A DNA stretch of 64,000 nt, from NCBI RefSeq assembly GCF_031143425.1, contig NC_090450.1, positions 168,137,486 to 168,201,485 of the forward strand, read 5' to 3'. The position numbers and the translations under genes were made by a program. Below, one piece after another: positions 44,311 to 55,401 of the stretch. Origin of the DNA: Pleurodeles waltl. Lineage: Eukaryota > Chordata > Amphibia > Caudata > Salamandridae. The stretch's first letter is position 1. Every line of letters starts with the position of its first letter. The notes under the pieces were generated by a model, which was not told the DNA's origin, ran no database searches, and worked only from the letters and a program-made list of their open reading frames with translations.

Positions 44311-46047
44311 TAGGTATTTATTTTATTTTACATTCTGATGTAGGGCAGTACAACCGTAGTGTCAGCTCACTTCACAGATAACCAAACATTAGGGAAATGT
44401 CTCTCTTACACTGACCAAGAGCTATAATAAAGACTAAGATAATGTGTTAACTCTAGAACAAATATTCATAATGAATGATTAGTAAAGAATTTGAGGAGTG
44501 TACAACTTTGAGAAGCAAAAACATAATGGAGAGCAGAGCTTAGAAAAGTGAGAGGAGAATAGATTGGATTATGACAGGGCAATGATATTGGACCTAGAGA
44601 AACGTAGAGGTCTAAGATTCAAATAGAAGTGTTAGAGAGAGAGATTAGAGGAGAGAGGGGAGGGAGAAGATACGGGATTCAGTCCGAACAGAGATGTTAA
44701 GCATACTATGGGAGAACATACAACAGAAAGATGGGTAAAGCGAGGGAATGGAAGTGATTCTTAGAAAAGAAAGGTGACATTTAGTTCCTTCAAAAGCACT
44801 TTGCTATTTATTTGAATCACAAACGAGGGAAAGACGTGGAATCACAAGTGCAACAAAAAAGTGATTGATAAGGCAGGACTGTATTGTAAATGAAGAAGGC
44901 TTAAGCATTTCGAGAGAGCTGAAATAGATGCATTTTGATTTTTTTCTGGAATAAAAGTAAGTCTTCAGTAAACCTTATGTTGTCTTTCAGAGAATTCCAA
45001 AGAGTTGGAGCACCATAAGACACATTAACAACACAATGATATACAAATATTGGTATTTCTAGTTGGAAAGTGTTTTTGCTGCTCTAGTTGGAAAGTATCA
45101 TTTTTTCCTGATCACTAGAAATTTTCAATGAATTGTTCAGGTTTTCTGACTGATTTATGAAGAACTTTGTAAATAACTTCTACTTCTACTCTATGATGGT
45201 TGCTACCCACTGTGCCAGTAACATATCTGACCAATATGTTATACATTAAACTACATTTGCTAGTAGGGAGCTAACCTCTCTTTCATCTTAACTTACTACT
45301 AAAAGACCCCTCCATATATTTTCATTTATATTTTCTATGTTGAAAGACTATCTAAAATATCTTTGTTTCTTAGTGAAATCACATGTGTATCCCGTTTGTA
45401 GAATATTTTCAATACATGAAACACCTCTATTTTACCTAGGTTTTATTTATCAGTCCAGTAACTGGTTTTTTTATAGTCATAAGAATCAAAATCAACATTA
45501 ATGCCACAGCCAACACGTGTTTCACAGTTAACGAATAATTTCTTCTGGGCTCAGATGTAAGAAATCCTTCTCAGGATAATCCTGGGGTAACATGTGCTGA
45601 GATCTATGCCATCTAACGGCAAATCAATCTTAATGGGGCCACATCAGATCAATGGATTTTCACTGTCCTTACAGCGTTAGATTTTGTTCTACGCCCAATG
45701 ATTAATCACTCTTCATTCCAGTTTTCTCAACTGTCTGTGTTTTGTACGGGGCCCTAGTTCCCTATTATTGATCTATCCTTAGTTCACAAAATTTACTGCT
45801 ATTCCTACATTTAAGCACATGCATACTTTCCCCACCACAATATATCTCCTCATTAGTGGGGGTGACACTGAGAGCACTCAGATTTGCTCTCCTCTTAACT
45901 TTAAAACTAGATGGATTTGGACAAACATTTTCCTCTAATAACATTTTTCAAGGGAACCAAAACATCTGATATTCATGTGAGAAAAGTGTACAGGAGAATC
46001 CCTAGTAGCTTTGCACACCCCTAGAACTAGTACAAACTCTGCCTGGG
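44311..46047. other. AT-rich DNA without recognised features
   Basis: No coding region. A purine-rich stretch (GAGAGAG) lies at about 44630-44665. The sequence just before 46048 is the left flank of the Penelope-like element. Confidence 0.4.
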
Positions 46048-46454
46048 AATAATTAATAATATAGAACAAGGGTGACACCTATGATTATCGAAAATCTAGG
46101 GTGATACAGTATACACAAAGAACAGAGGCCCTCATTCTGACCCTGGCGGTTGGTGATAAAGCGGCGGCCAAGCCGCCAACAGGCCGGCGGTCTAAAATAT
46201 GCAATTCTGACCCTGGCGGGAACCGCCAACACAGCCCGCCAACTTAACACTCCGCCCGCCACAGCGGTACAAACAAACAGCGCGGCGGTTCCCGCCAACA
46301 GCCAGGCGGCAGACAATGTACCGCCCACCCTATTACGACCCACCAATCTGCCACCTTTTCCGGGGCGGGAGCACCGCCGATAAGAACACGGCGGAAACAG
46401 ACTACGAACGGGAAAACGCTCACCTCTACGCACTCCACGCGAGATTCCGGCAGC

Positions 46455-49400
46455 ATGGAACCAGAGTTGCAGGTCATCCCCGCACTCCTATTCCTGCTCA
46501 TATACCAGGAGCACGCCCGGCGGCGCGGAAGACATCGGTGAGTACTGCACCTACGACACAGGGGAGGGAAAAGATTACCGGCACACACCCACCCACCCAC
46601 ACCCACTACAACACACACATCAATGCATTCCCACAGATCACTGTCACAACCCACAAACCACCCCCCTCCGAAATAATGCAAAGACCAAAAGAAGAGATCA
46701 TAAACGGGCAGATATATTGAAATATGGACACCAGTAATCGCAATAAATAAATAAACTATATACAAAATATATACAGCTACTAAATGTAGTCCAACCACTG
46801 TCCGTGGATCACAGGGTTCCTGTGCAAAGGGGCAAGGCCCAGTCCCACGACAAGAACTCCACGGAGAGAACACTGCAGGGGCATCAGAAAGAAAATCGGA
46901 CAGGCACCTCAGGGGGAAGGGAAGGGGGGGCACCTCAGCCACTTGAGTACACGACGCCAGATCCACGAGGGGACTCCATGACCACTGGCCCATCCTGGGG
47001 AGAGCAAAGCCACAGTCCAAACAGTCCATACAGTGGGTGGCCTGCCCACTGGGCCATCCTGGGGAGAGCAAAGCCACAGTCCATACAGTCCATACAGTGG
47101 GTGGCCTGCCCACTGGGCCATCCTGGGAGAGGAAAGCCACAGTCCATACAGTCCATACAGTGGGTGGCCTGCCCACTGGGCCATCCTGGGGAGAGCAAAG
47201 CCACAGTCCATACAGTCCATACAGTGGGTGGCCTGCCCACTGGGCCATCCTGGGGAGAGCAAAGCCACAGTCCATACAGTCCATACAGTGGGTGGCCTGC
47301 CCACTGGGCCATCCTGGGGAGAGCAAAGCCACAGTCCAAACAGTCCATACAGTGGGTGGCCTGCCCACTGGGCCATCCTGGGGAGAGCAAAGCCACAGTC
47401 CATACAGTCCATACAGTGGGTGGCCTGCCCACTGGGCCATCCTGGGGAGAGCAAAGCCACAGTCCATACAGTCCATACAGTGGGTGGGCTGCCCACTGGG
47501 CCATCCTGGGGAGAGCAAAGCCACAGTCCATACAGTCCATACAGTGGGTGGCCTTCCCACTGGGCCATCCTGGGGAGAGCAAAGCCACAGTCCAAACAGT
47601 CCATACAGTGGGTGGCCTGCCCACTGGGCCATCCTGGGGAGAGCAAAGCCACAGTCCAAACAGTCCATACAGTGGGTGGCCTGCCCACTGGGCCATCCTG
47701 GGGAGAGCAAAGCCACAGTCCATACAGTCCATAACAGACCCCACTGCCACTGGAGGAGGCAAGTTGGCCAGAGGACATCCTGCAGCCCTGCCCGAGATAG
47801 ATCCTGCCCTGCCACGTCTGCCAAAGGGCCAGCGGTTCTTGCCTTGAAGGGCCCAGTTCAGCAGTTCTTGAGACGGCGGGGCCCAGCGGAGCGGTGCTTG
47901 AGACGGCGGGCCCAGTTCAGCGGTCCTTGCCCTGAAGGGCCCAGTTCAGCGGTTCTTGAGACGGCGGGGCCCAGTTCAGCGCTCCTTGCCCTGAAGGGCC
48001 CAGTTCAGCGGTGCTTGAGACGGCGGGGCCCAGCGGAGCGGTTCTTGAGACGGCGGGGCCCAGCGGAGCGGTGCTTGAGACGGCGGGGCCCAGTTCAGCG
48101 CTCCTTGCCTTGAAGGGCCCAGTTCAGCGGTGCTTGAGACGGCGGGGCCCAGTTCAGCGCTCCTTGCCTTGAAGGGCCCAGTTCAGCGGTGCTTGAGACG
48201 GCGGGGCCCAGCGGAGCGGTTCTTGAGACGGCGGGGCCCAGCGGAGCGGTGCTTGAGACGGCGGGGCCCAGTTCAGCGCTCCTTGCCTTGAAGGGCCCAG
48301 TTCAGCGGTGCTTGAGACGGCGGGGCCCAGTTCAGCGCTCCTTGCCTTGAAGGGCCCAGTTCAGCGGTGCATGAGACGGCGGGGCCCAGCGGAGCGGTTC
48401 TTGAGACGGCGGGGCCCAGCGGAGCGGTGCTTGAGACGGCGGGGCCCAGTTCAGCGCTCCTTGCCTTGAAGGGCCCAGTTCAGCGGTGCTTGAGACGGCG
48501 GGGCCCAGTTCAGCGCTCCTTGCCTTGAAGGGCCCAGTTCAGCGGTGCTTGAGACGGCGGGGCCCAGCGGAGCGGTTCTTGAGACGGCGGGGCCCAGTTC
48601 AGCGGTGCTTGAGACGGCGGGGCCCAGTTCAGCGGTCCTTGCCCTGAAGGGCCCAGTTCAGCGGTTCTTGAGACGGCGGGGCCCAGTTCAGCGCTCCTTG
48701 CCTTGAAGGGCCCAGTTCAGCGGTGCTTGAGACGGCGGGGCCCAGTTCAGCGGTCCTTGCCTTGAAGGGCCCAGTTCAGCGGTGCTTGAGACGGCGGACG
48801 GTCTATGGCCAACTGCTAATTGCCTGGTGGTGCCCTCCTGGGCAGCGGGGATGGTGCTCCTTCACTGCCCACCTGGGCTGTGGGTGGTGGGGCCCTCCTG
48901 GCCAGCTGGGCTGGGTCCTCCCTGGGCAGCGGCTATGGGGGTGGTGGGCTCTCCCGGGGCAGCTGTGCCGGTTCCTCCAGGGGCAGCGGCTATGGGGGTT
49001 GTGGGCTCCTCCTGGGCAGCAGGCCTGCTGCCTGACCTCTCCGACTTGCTGCCCTTGCCCTCCTTAGTCGTCGGCCTGTGGCCCTTTCCTCCCTTTGGAG
49101 CTGTGGCTGGTGACTGTCTCTGGGTGGTGTCCGGGGGGGATGTAGAAGGCGGGCTCCTGCGGCGCCCCTTCCGCCTTCTGCTCCTCTTCCCAGGGGGTGG
49201 GCTGGCTGTCCCCTTGCTGCTGGGCGAAGATCCAGACATGCGGGCTGGCGGGCTCCAATACCCCTGCACCCTTGTCAAGGGGGCTGCAGGGCTGGTGGTG
49301 GCTGAGGTGCTCTTCTTACCCCGACGAGAAGGAGGGGGGGGGCTCAGGGTCAGGAAAGAAGTTAGTAGTGGCGAGGAAGAGCTTCTTGGGACAATGGAGA

Positions 49401-52400
49401 GTGGTAGGTACAGTGGGAATGGGAGTGGAGGGAGAGGATGTGGTTGTAGGTGAGTCACGTTTGCTGTCTTTGGGTGCAGGTGCAGGAGGGATAGGCTGTC
49501 GTGAGGTGGATGGCTGTTGGGTGGGTGGGTGGCTGCGTTTGTGTGGTGTGGAAGAGGGGGTGACAGACACAGTGGGAGAGGACACAGGGGACGTGTAAAT
49601 GGCAGTGGGGGTGGTGACTGCACGTGTGCGGACTGGAGTGGAGGGTGTGCTGGTGATGGAAACACTGGCTGATGGTGAGGTGAATGGATGTGTGAGTGTA
49701 GACGTCACAGGGAGGGAGGAGGGAGACGAGGAGGTGGGGGTCACAGAGGTGGTAGTGACTGTTGGCATGTCTGCATCGGAATGTTGCGTGTGTGAATGTC
49801 TGCGTGATCTGTGGTGCTTATGTTTGGATGAGCTTCTCTTGGGTCTTGAGGTGTGTGCAGGCTGGTCTGATGGTGTGGGTGGGACAGGCAGAGGAACAGG
49901 AGACTGGGAGGAGGGAGTTAGTAGAGGCAGGCAGGAGACAGGGACAATGGCTGCCGTCAGTGCTGAGGCCAGAGCCTGGAACGATCGCTGATGGGCAGCC
50001 TGACCCGAATGAATGCCCTCCAGGTACGCATTGCTGCGATGAACCTCCCTCTCCACCCCCTGGATGGCATTCAAAAGGGTAGTCTGCCCAACAATGAGCG
50101 TTCGGAGGAGGTCAATGACCTCCTCACTGAGGGCAGCGGGGGTAACAGGGGCAGGGCCTGAGGTGCCTGGGGCGAAGGAGATGCCCGGCTTCCTGGCAGA
50201 GCGGGCACGGGGCGAACGCTGAGGGGCTGCTGGGAGGGCGGAGATGGTGCGCTGGGTGGCGGCTGTACCTGTAATGGCGGGGGGCACGGATTGTGCCACC
50301 CCCGCAAGGGAGCCCCCTTCCGAGGACGTGTCCGTGTCGCTGCAGGCTCCAGTCGTCCCCGTCGTGGAGCTCCCCTCGCCCTCCGTCTCACTGGTCCAGT
50401 CTGACTCTGTGGCATGGCCCTCCTGGGCCATGTGAGATGCAGCTCCCTCCTGCCCCGATGCCACTTCTCCTCCGCCTGATGATGCTGATGCACACAAGCA
50501 CAGAAAGACAAACAAAAAGGGGGGGGGAGAGAGAAATAAAGGGATATTGAGTACATGGATCTCCGGTACAGTTAGCGGACATGACAGACACAGATGCCCC
50601 CTGCACTAAGTTGCGCACTTGGGGTCCGCTACGCATTCCGTGGAACATGCCCTACACGCCTAGAGTTGACAACTGCACCCATGGATGACACGGCCCAGGG
50701 ATGGCTGTACTGACAAACTACTGAGGGTGGTGGCTGGGGACACAGGGGCTTACGGGGGTGCCCAGCCTACAGATATCGCCCTGGCCTAGGGGGACCCCCA
50801 GCCATCCTCCCCCAACCAGACACCTCCACTGCGCGACAACAGAGTAGATAATGCTTGTACTCACCCCCTTGTGTCTGCTGTGCTGCCCTCACGCGCCCAT
50901 CCAATTCAGGGTAGGCCACCGCCAGGATCCGGAACATCAGGGGGCTCAGTTGACGGCAGGCACCCCGCCTACGTTGGGAGGCCATCCCCAGCAGAGACTC
51001 GGCGGTCTTCTTGGTCCCACGGCGGATGTCCTCCCACCTCTTGCGGCAGTGGGTGCCCCGTCGATGGTGGTCCCCCAGGGTCCGGACTTCCTTGGCGATG
51101 GCACGCCAAATCCCGATCTTCTCATGGGCGCGGACCTATGTGACACGTACAGGGAGGGAGAAATACCACGTTCAAGTTTGTCAGCATTTTCCTTTCCAGT
51201 GGCCCAACGCCCCCCATCCCCGCCAGGCCCCCCGCCATGCCCAACATGCCCCCCATCCCCGCCAGGCCCCCCGCCATGCCCCCCGCCAGGCCCAACATGC
51301 CCCCCATCCCCGCCAGGCCCCCCGCCAGGCCCAACATGCCCCCCATCCCCGCCAGGCCCCCCGCCATGCCCCCCGCCAGGCCCAACATGCCCCCCATCCC
51401 CGCCAGGCCCCCGCCAGGCCCAACATGCCCCCCATCCCCGCCAGGCCCCCGCCATGCCCCCCGCCAGGCCCAACATGCCCCCCATCCCCGCCATGCCCCC
51501 CGCCAGGCCCAACATGCCCCCCATCCCCGCCAGGCCCCCCGCCAGGCCCAACATGCCCCCCATCCCCGCCATGCCCCCCGCCAGGCCCAACATGCCCCCC
51601 ATCCCCGCCAGGCCCCCCGCCAGGCCCCCAAGCCAGCCAGTGGCCCCAAATCCAGATTGAATTAAACTCACTTGTTGGTCTGGAGGACCGCAGAGTAGCG
51701 CATACTGGGGGAGGACCCCATCCACGCGTTTCTCCAACTCCTCTCCAGTGAAGGCAGGGGCCCTTTCCCCAGGTGCAGCAGCCATTGTCCCTTCCAGACC
51801 GAGGTCACAGCAACACTTGCAGTATAGGTCCTCTCCTGTGAAAGTTCAAGTCGCAAGTGGATAAGTAGATAGAAAATGGCGGTCACGTCCGCGGCGGTGC
51901 GTACCGCGGCGGTGCGTCCCGCCACCGCCGGCGCCCTTCGCCATTGGCTCCTGAAACCCATAGGCTTCAATGTTAACCAATGCGGCTTTGCGCCGCGGTC
52001 TTCGCCCGCCGCCCGCCGCGGTGTGCCACGCCAGCGCATTGACCTCACATCCCATTGTCACACTTCACAGGTCAGGCAGCCGCCATTTCCAGGGCCCACA
52101 TGGCTCAATTTCAACTGCGTCACACAGGCCTAGGCCTTGCATAGCCACTCAGACACGCCATTCACTGCATAGAGAATCGTATACTGTGCTAGCTGTGAGT
52201 ACGTACCTGTGGGTTGCTTGACTGTGTGCTCCATGTTGTACTTCCTAGGCACCGTCCGCTGGGTTGGGCGAGGAGACGGATGAATCCTCCCGTGTACCGA
52301 CCGCTGGTGGACCTGTCGACAATGGAAGAACGCCACATTATCCTGACCTACCGTCTTAACCGTGCCACTATCCATGAACTGTGTGCCCAGCTGGAGCCCG

Positions 52401-53284
52401 ACCTGATGTCCCCCATCCGCCAACCCACAGGGATTCCCCCTCTGGTGCAGGTCATGTCAGTACTCCATTTCTTGGCAAGTGGGTCATTTCAGACAACCGT
52501 GGGAATTGCTTCTGGGATGTCTCAGCCCATGTTTTCGAAGGTGTTATCCAGAGTGTTGTCTGCCCTGATGAAATCCGTGAGGAGCTACATCATTTTCCCT
52601 GAGGTGGGCGAATTGGCTACAGTGAAGGGTGATTTCTACACCCTTGGACATATTCCCAACGTAATTGGTGCCATTGATGGGACCCATGTGGCTTTGGTTC
52701 CCCCAAGAGACAGGGAGCAGGTGTACAGGAACAGAAAAAGTTACCATTCAATGAACATCCAGGTGGTGTGTTTGGCTGACCAGTACATCTCGAATGTAAA
52801 TGCCAAATTCCCAGGGTCAGTGCATGACGCCTACATCCTAAGGAATAGCAGCATCCCTTACGTGATGGAACAGCTACAGAGACACCGTGTATGGCTAGTG
52901 GGGGACTCTGGGTACCCCAACCTGTCGTGGCTACTGACCCCAGTAAGGAATCCCCGGACCAGGGCAGAGGAACGGTACAATGAGGCCCATGGGCGTACTA
53001 GGAGGGTGATCGAACGCACCTTTGGCCTCCTAAAGGCCAGGTTTAGGTGCCTGCATATGACAGGTGGATCCCTAATGTACTCACCTAAGAAGGTGTGTCA
53101 CATCATTGTGGCCTGCTGCATGCTTCACAACCTGGCTTTGCGCCGCCAGGTGCCTTTCCTGCAGGAGGATGGTCGAGACGGTGGTGTTGTGGCAGCGGTG
53201 GAACCTGAGGAGAGTGACGAGGAGGAAGACGACGGGGCTGAAACAGACAACAGGGACAGAATCATTGAACAGTACTTCCAATAG
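46455..53284 (+). CDS. Harbinger-2 transposase (HARBI1-like DDE nuclease), 372 aa
   Basis: Two exons: 46455-46537 (83 bp, donor CATCG|GTGAGT) and 52249-53284 (1036 bp, acceptor TACTTCCTAG), giving 372 residues and no break. The ATG has A at -3 and G at +4. Exon 1 encodes a short hydrophobic then Arg-rich leader. Exon 2 carries NPPVYRPLVDLSTMEERHI, a helix-turn-helix in VMSVLHFLASGSFQTTVG and MSQPMFSKVLSRVL, then the DDE_Tnp_4 core: Asp in GAIDGTHVAL, Asp in VGDSGYPNLSWLLTP and Glu in RRVIERTFGLLKARFRC. The tail is acidic and ends EQYFQ. It would cut and join element ends and make 3 bp duplications, as seen here. The 5.7 kb intron contains gene A on the other strand. Close to vertebrate HARBI1 and Harbinger transposases; a functional copy is plausible. 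Confidence 0.92.
46975..47735. repeat. 64 bp tandem repeat, about 11-12 copies
   Basis: The unit CAGTGGGTGGCCTGCCCACT plus 44 more bases recurs every 64 bp from about 47031 to 47671, with partial units at both ends. Units are nearly identical: one lacks a G near 47128, and some read CCAAACAG for CCATACAG. It translates open in most frames, which gives long spurious ORFs. It lies in the transposase intron, downstream of gene A. Confidence 0.95.
47847..48797. repeat. 30 bp minisatellite, about 32 units
   Basis: Units start GGGCCCAGTTCAGCGGTGCT or GGGCCCAGCGGAGCGGTTCT and end TTGAGACGGCG, with a third type ending CTTGCCTTGAA. They occur in a higher-order order of types that repeats several times. 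It sits just beyond the gene A stop (minus strand), matching the 34-35 bp array in Harbinger-1; GTTCAGCGGT is common to both. Confidence 0.93.
50476..50484 (-). other. Tandem acceptors at gene A exon 3
   Basis: On the minus strand the sequence GCATCAGCATCATCAGGCGG offers AG sites 9 bases apart, both in phase with exon 2. They would add or omit three residues. Harbinger-1 has a similar but shorter CATCAGCATCAGGCGG. Confidence 0.45.
51190..51640. repeat. Proline-codon-like C-rich minisatellite in gene A intron 1
   Basis: Variable units of CCCCCCATCCCCGCCAGGCC and CCCCCGCCAGGCCCAACATG fill most of this intron (51136-51671). The strand carrying gene A is G-rich with repeated runs of four to six G. 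Harbinger-1 lacks the expansion in the same intron (28914-29109). Confidence 0.93.
51876..52010 (-). promoter_or_regulatory. Candidate internal promoter of gene A
   Basis: A CpG-rich segment with a CCAAT box on each strand (AGCCAATGGCG minus, AACCAATGCGG plus) lies 90-220 bp upstream of the gene A start. The matching region of Harbinger-1 (about 29320-29420) keeps both CCAAT boxes. This is position- and motif-based inference. Confidence 0.4.
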
Positions 53285-53573
53285 GACACAGGTAACATTT
53301 CAAAGATAATTTAGTAAATGTTAACTACTCTCCAGCATCTCTGCTGCCTGTCTATTTGCCCCAGTGTATGATGACTGAGTTTTGGCTTTTCCCTCCCTAT
53401 TTCAGATCTGGGGTCCCCACTACGAGTCCTGTGCTTCGTTTCCCCATGGACTACAGCTTTGTGGCAGCTGTTTGTTGACTTCACCATGTACAAGGACATA
53501 TTTGCACTGTCATGTCAATTACAATCTATTGAAATCACAGCCAGACTCCAGATATTTTGGTGCAAAATAGGTG

Positions 53574-53579
53574 TTTATT
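53574..53579 (-). terminator. Poly(A) signal of Harbinger-2 gene B
   Basis: AATAAA on the minus strand about 215 bp past the gene B stop, conserved in Harbinger-1. Confidence 0.6.
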
Positions 53580-53792
53580 GAAGTGCTCAAAATGGGATGG
53601 GTGGTTTCAAGTGGGTGGGGGCTATGGTGAAGGAATGTCCATGGCAGAGTCCAGAGTAACAGTCACACAGGTGCATTGTCCAGAGGCCTGTGGAGAGATG
53701 GAGCATGGGCAGTTCAAGGATGGACAGGGTGACAATGTGGGACAGTGGGATGACATCAGGTGGTATCCATTGCTGGCGGGGGTCTTGACATC

Positions 53793-55401
53793 CTACTCTG
53801 TCTTCTTGCGAGATCTCAGGGCCCTCTTGCGGGGTGGTTCTTCTCCTGCAGGAGGTGGGGGTCTGGTGGGCTGCTGCTGTGCGGGGGCCTCCTGTCCACT
53901 AGCGCCGGCGGAGGTGGTTGGCTGTTCTTGGTCCAGGCTAGTGGCAGGGGCCCTTGGGTGTTGTTCAGTGTCCGCCCTGGTGTTTACGAGGTCCTGCAGC
54001 AGCCCTACCATGGTAACCAGGGTGGTGTTGATGTCTCTGATGTCCTCCCTGTACCCCCGATAGTGTTCCTCCTGCAGTGCCTGGATCTCCTGGAACCGGG
54101 CCAGTACCGTCGCCATCGTCTCCTGGGAGCGGTTGTATGCTCCCATGATGGTGGTGAGGACTTCGTGGAGAGTGGGTTCCCTGGGCCTCTCCTCCCCCCC
54201 CTGTCGCACAGCTGCCCTCCGAGTTCCCCTGTTTCCCTGGGCCTCTGCCCCCTGGCCGGTGTGCCCACTACCACTGCCCCCAGGTCCCTGTTGTTGTTGG
54301 GGTGGTGGGTTATCCTGGGTGCCCTGTAGTGGTAGACACACCGCAGATTGACGCGCCCTGGAGACAGAGGCATGGGCCCGCTGGGTGGGAGCTGTGCTGG
54401 TGTTCCCAGAGGGGTTAGGGTCTGTAGTGGCCTGGGCCTGTGTGAGGGGAACCGACTGTCCAGAGGTCCCCGATGGTCCGGGCTGGTCATCGGTGTCCAG
54501 GTCGACAGAGCTGCTGTCATCGCTGACGGCCTCTTGGGTGGGGGGTGTGGAGAATTCTGGCCCCTCCGCCGCGGTGTGTTGACGGTCGGGTCCTGCAGGG
54601 GTATAGAGGTATGGTTATAGTTTCAATGTGTGGCATATGGGTGTATCTGTGGGTTCTCGTGTCCCCAAGTGCTGGCATTCGTGTGTGGGGGCTTTGGTGA
54701 GGGTGGCTTGTGGGGGGGATGTGTATATGCATTGGGCATGCTTTGGTGATGGGTGTCCATGCTTAGTGGACGCATGCAGGCCTAGGTTTTGGGATGTGTG
54801 GGTTGTGATGGTGAGACATTGGCGGGGAATAGGTGTGCTGGGGGTGGGGGTGAGGATGGTGGTGGGGGTGAGGATGGTGGTGGGGGTGAGGATGGTGGTG
54901 GGGGTGAGGGTGGGGGTGAGGATGGGGGTGGGGGTGAGGGTGGGGTTCGAGGATGGGGGTGAGGGTTGGGGTCTGATTTGGCATGCAGGTGGGGGGGAAG
55001 CAGTATTGAAGCTTCAACTTACCAGTATCCATTCCTCCGCCGACTCCTGCGAGGCCGTCAGGATGCAGGATGTTCAAGACTTCCTCCTCCCATGATGTGA
55101 ATTGTGGGGGTTGAGGTGGGGGTCCTCCGCCAGTCTTCTGCACGGCGATGTTGTGCCTGGATACCATGGAACGCACCTTCCGCCGTAGGTCGTTCCATCG
55201 CTTCCTGATGTCTTCCCGATTTCTGGGGTGCTGTCTCACTGCGTTCACCCTGTCGACAATCCTCTGCCATAGCTCCGTCCTCCGGGCAATGCTGGTGTAT
55301 TGTATCTGTGTGCCGAACAGCTGGGGCTCTACCCGAACGATTTCCTCCACCATGACCCTGAGTTCTTCGTCTGTGAAGCGGGGTTGTCTTTGGGGTGCCA
55401 T
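53793..55401 (-). CDS. Harbinger-2 gene B, Myb/SANT-like protein, 392 aa
   Basis: Two exons on the minus strand: 55401-55023 (379 bp, donor ACTG|GTAAGT) and 54592-53793 (800 bp, acceptor CCTGCAG), joined in phase 1 into 392 codons without a stop. Residues 8-95 form the Myb/SANT-like domain with FTDEELRVMVEEIVRVEPQLF, LWQRIVDRVNAVR and IRKRWNDLRRKV. A conserved WEEEVLNILHPDG motif follows. Exon 2 has a Ser/Asp-rich part, Pro/Gln-rich linker, a coiled coil (SQETMATVLARFQEIQALQE) and a basic end PPRKRALRSRKK. Exon 1 length and splice sites equal those of Harbinger-1 gene B. The family role is binding terminal repeats and aiding nuclear import of the transposase. The intron contains an expanded GGTGAGGAT repeat. 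Confidence 0.9.
54838..54970. repeat. GT/GA-rich short tandem repeat in gene B intron
   Basis: Units of GGGGGTGAGGATGGTGGT and shorter variants repeat about eight times. They are absent from the same intron of Harbinger-1, which has only a short GGGTGTGAGGGTGGGG stretch. Confidence 0.88.

Larger units (their letters stand above)
48862..51785 (-). pseudogene. Harbinger-2 gene A, Myb/SANT-like, one frameshift
   Basis: Three exons on the minus strand: 51785-51672 (114 bp, donor CAA|GTGAGT), 51135-50865 (271 bp, acceptor CACATAG, donor GGG|GTGAGT) and 50475-48862. The ATG has A at -3 and G at +4. The intron after residue 38 splits the Myb/SANT-like domain: FTGEELEKRVDGVLPQY before it, IWRAIAKEVRTLG and RWEDIRR after it. 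Exon 3 encodes an acidic Ser/Thr-rich part, a helical block (VIDLLRTLIVGQTTLLNAIQ), a basic block with SSSKHKHHRSRRHSH, and a Pro/Ala-rich tail ending in THSPGGQ, like Harbinger-1. The frame changes once, probably at the G9 run near 49334-49342; a sequencing error is possible. Role unknown; a second DNA-binding or transport partner is an inference. Confidence 0.82.

Noticed and set aside
46975..47735. CRISPR-like array
   Set aside because: The 64 bp units are contiguous with no unique spacers, and the context is a eukaryotic transposon.
46244..48113. Very long ORFs on both strands (up to about 520 codons) over 46.2-48.1 kb
   Set aside because: They are translations of the 64 bp and 30 bp tandem repeats, open in several frames at once. 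No domain or start context.
50946..51785. Long Gly- or Pro-rich ORFs over the C-rich array
   Set aside because: They read through the gene A intron minisatellite; splice sites at 51671 and 51136 remove it.
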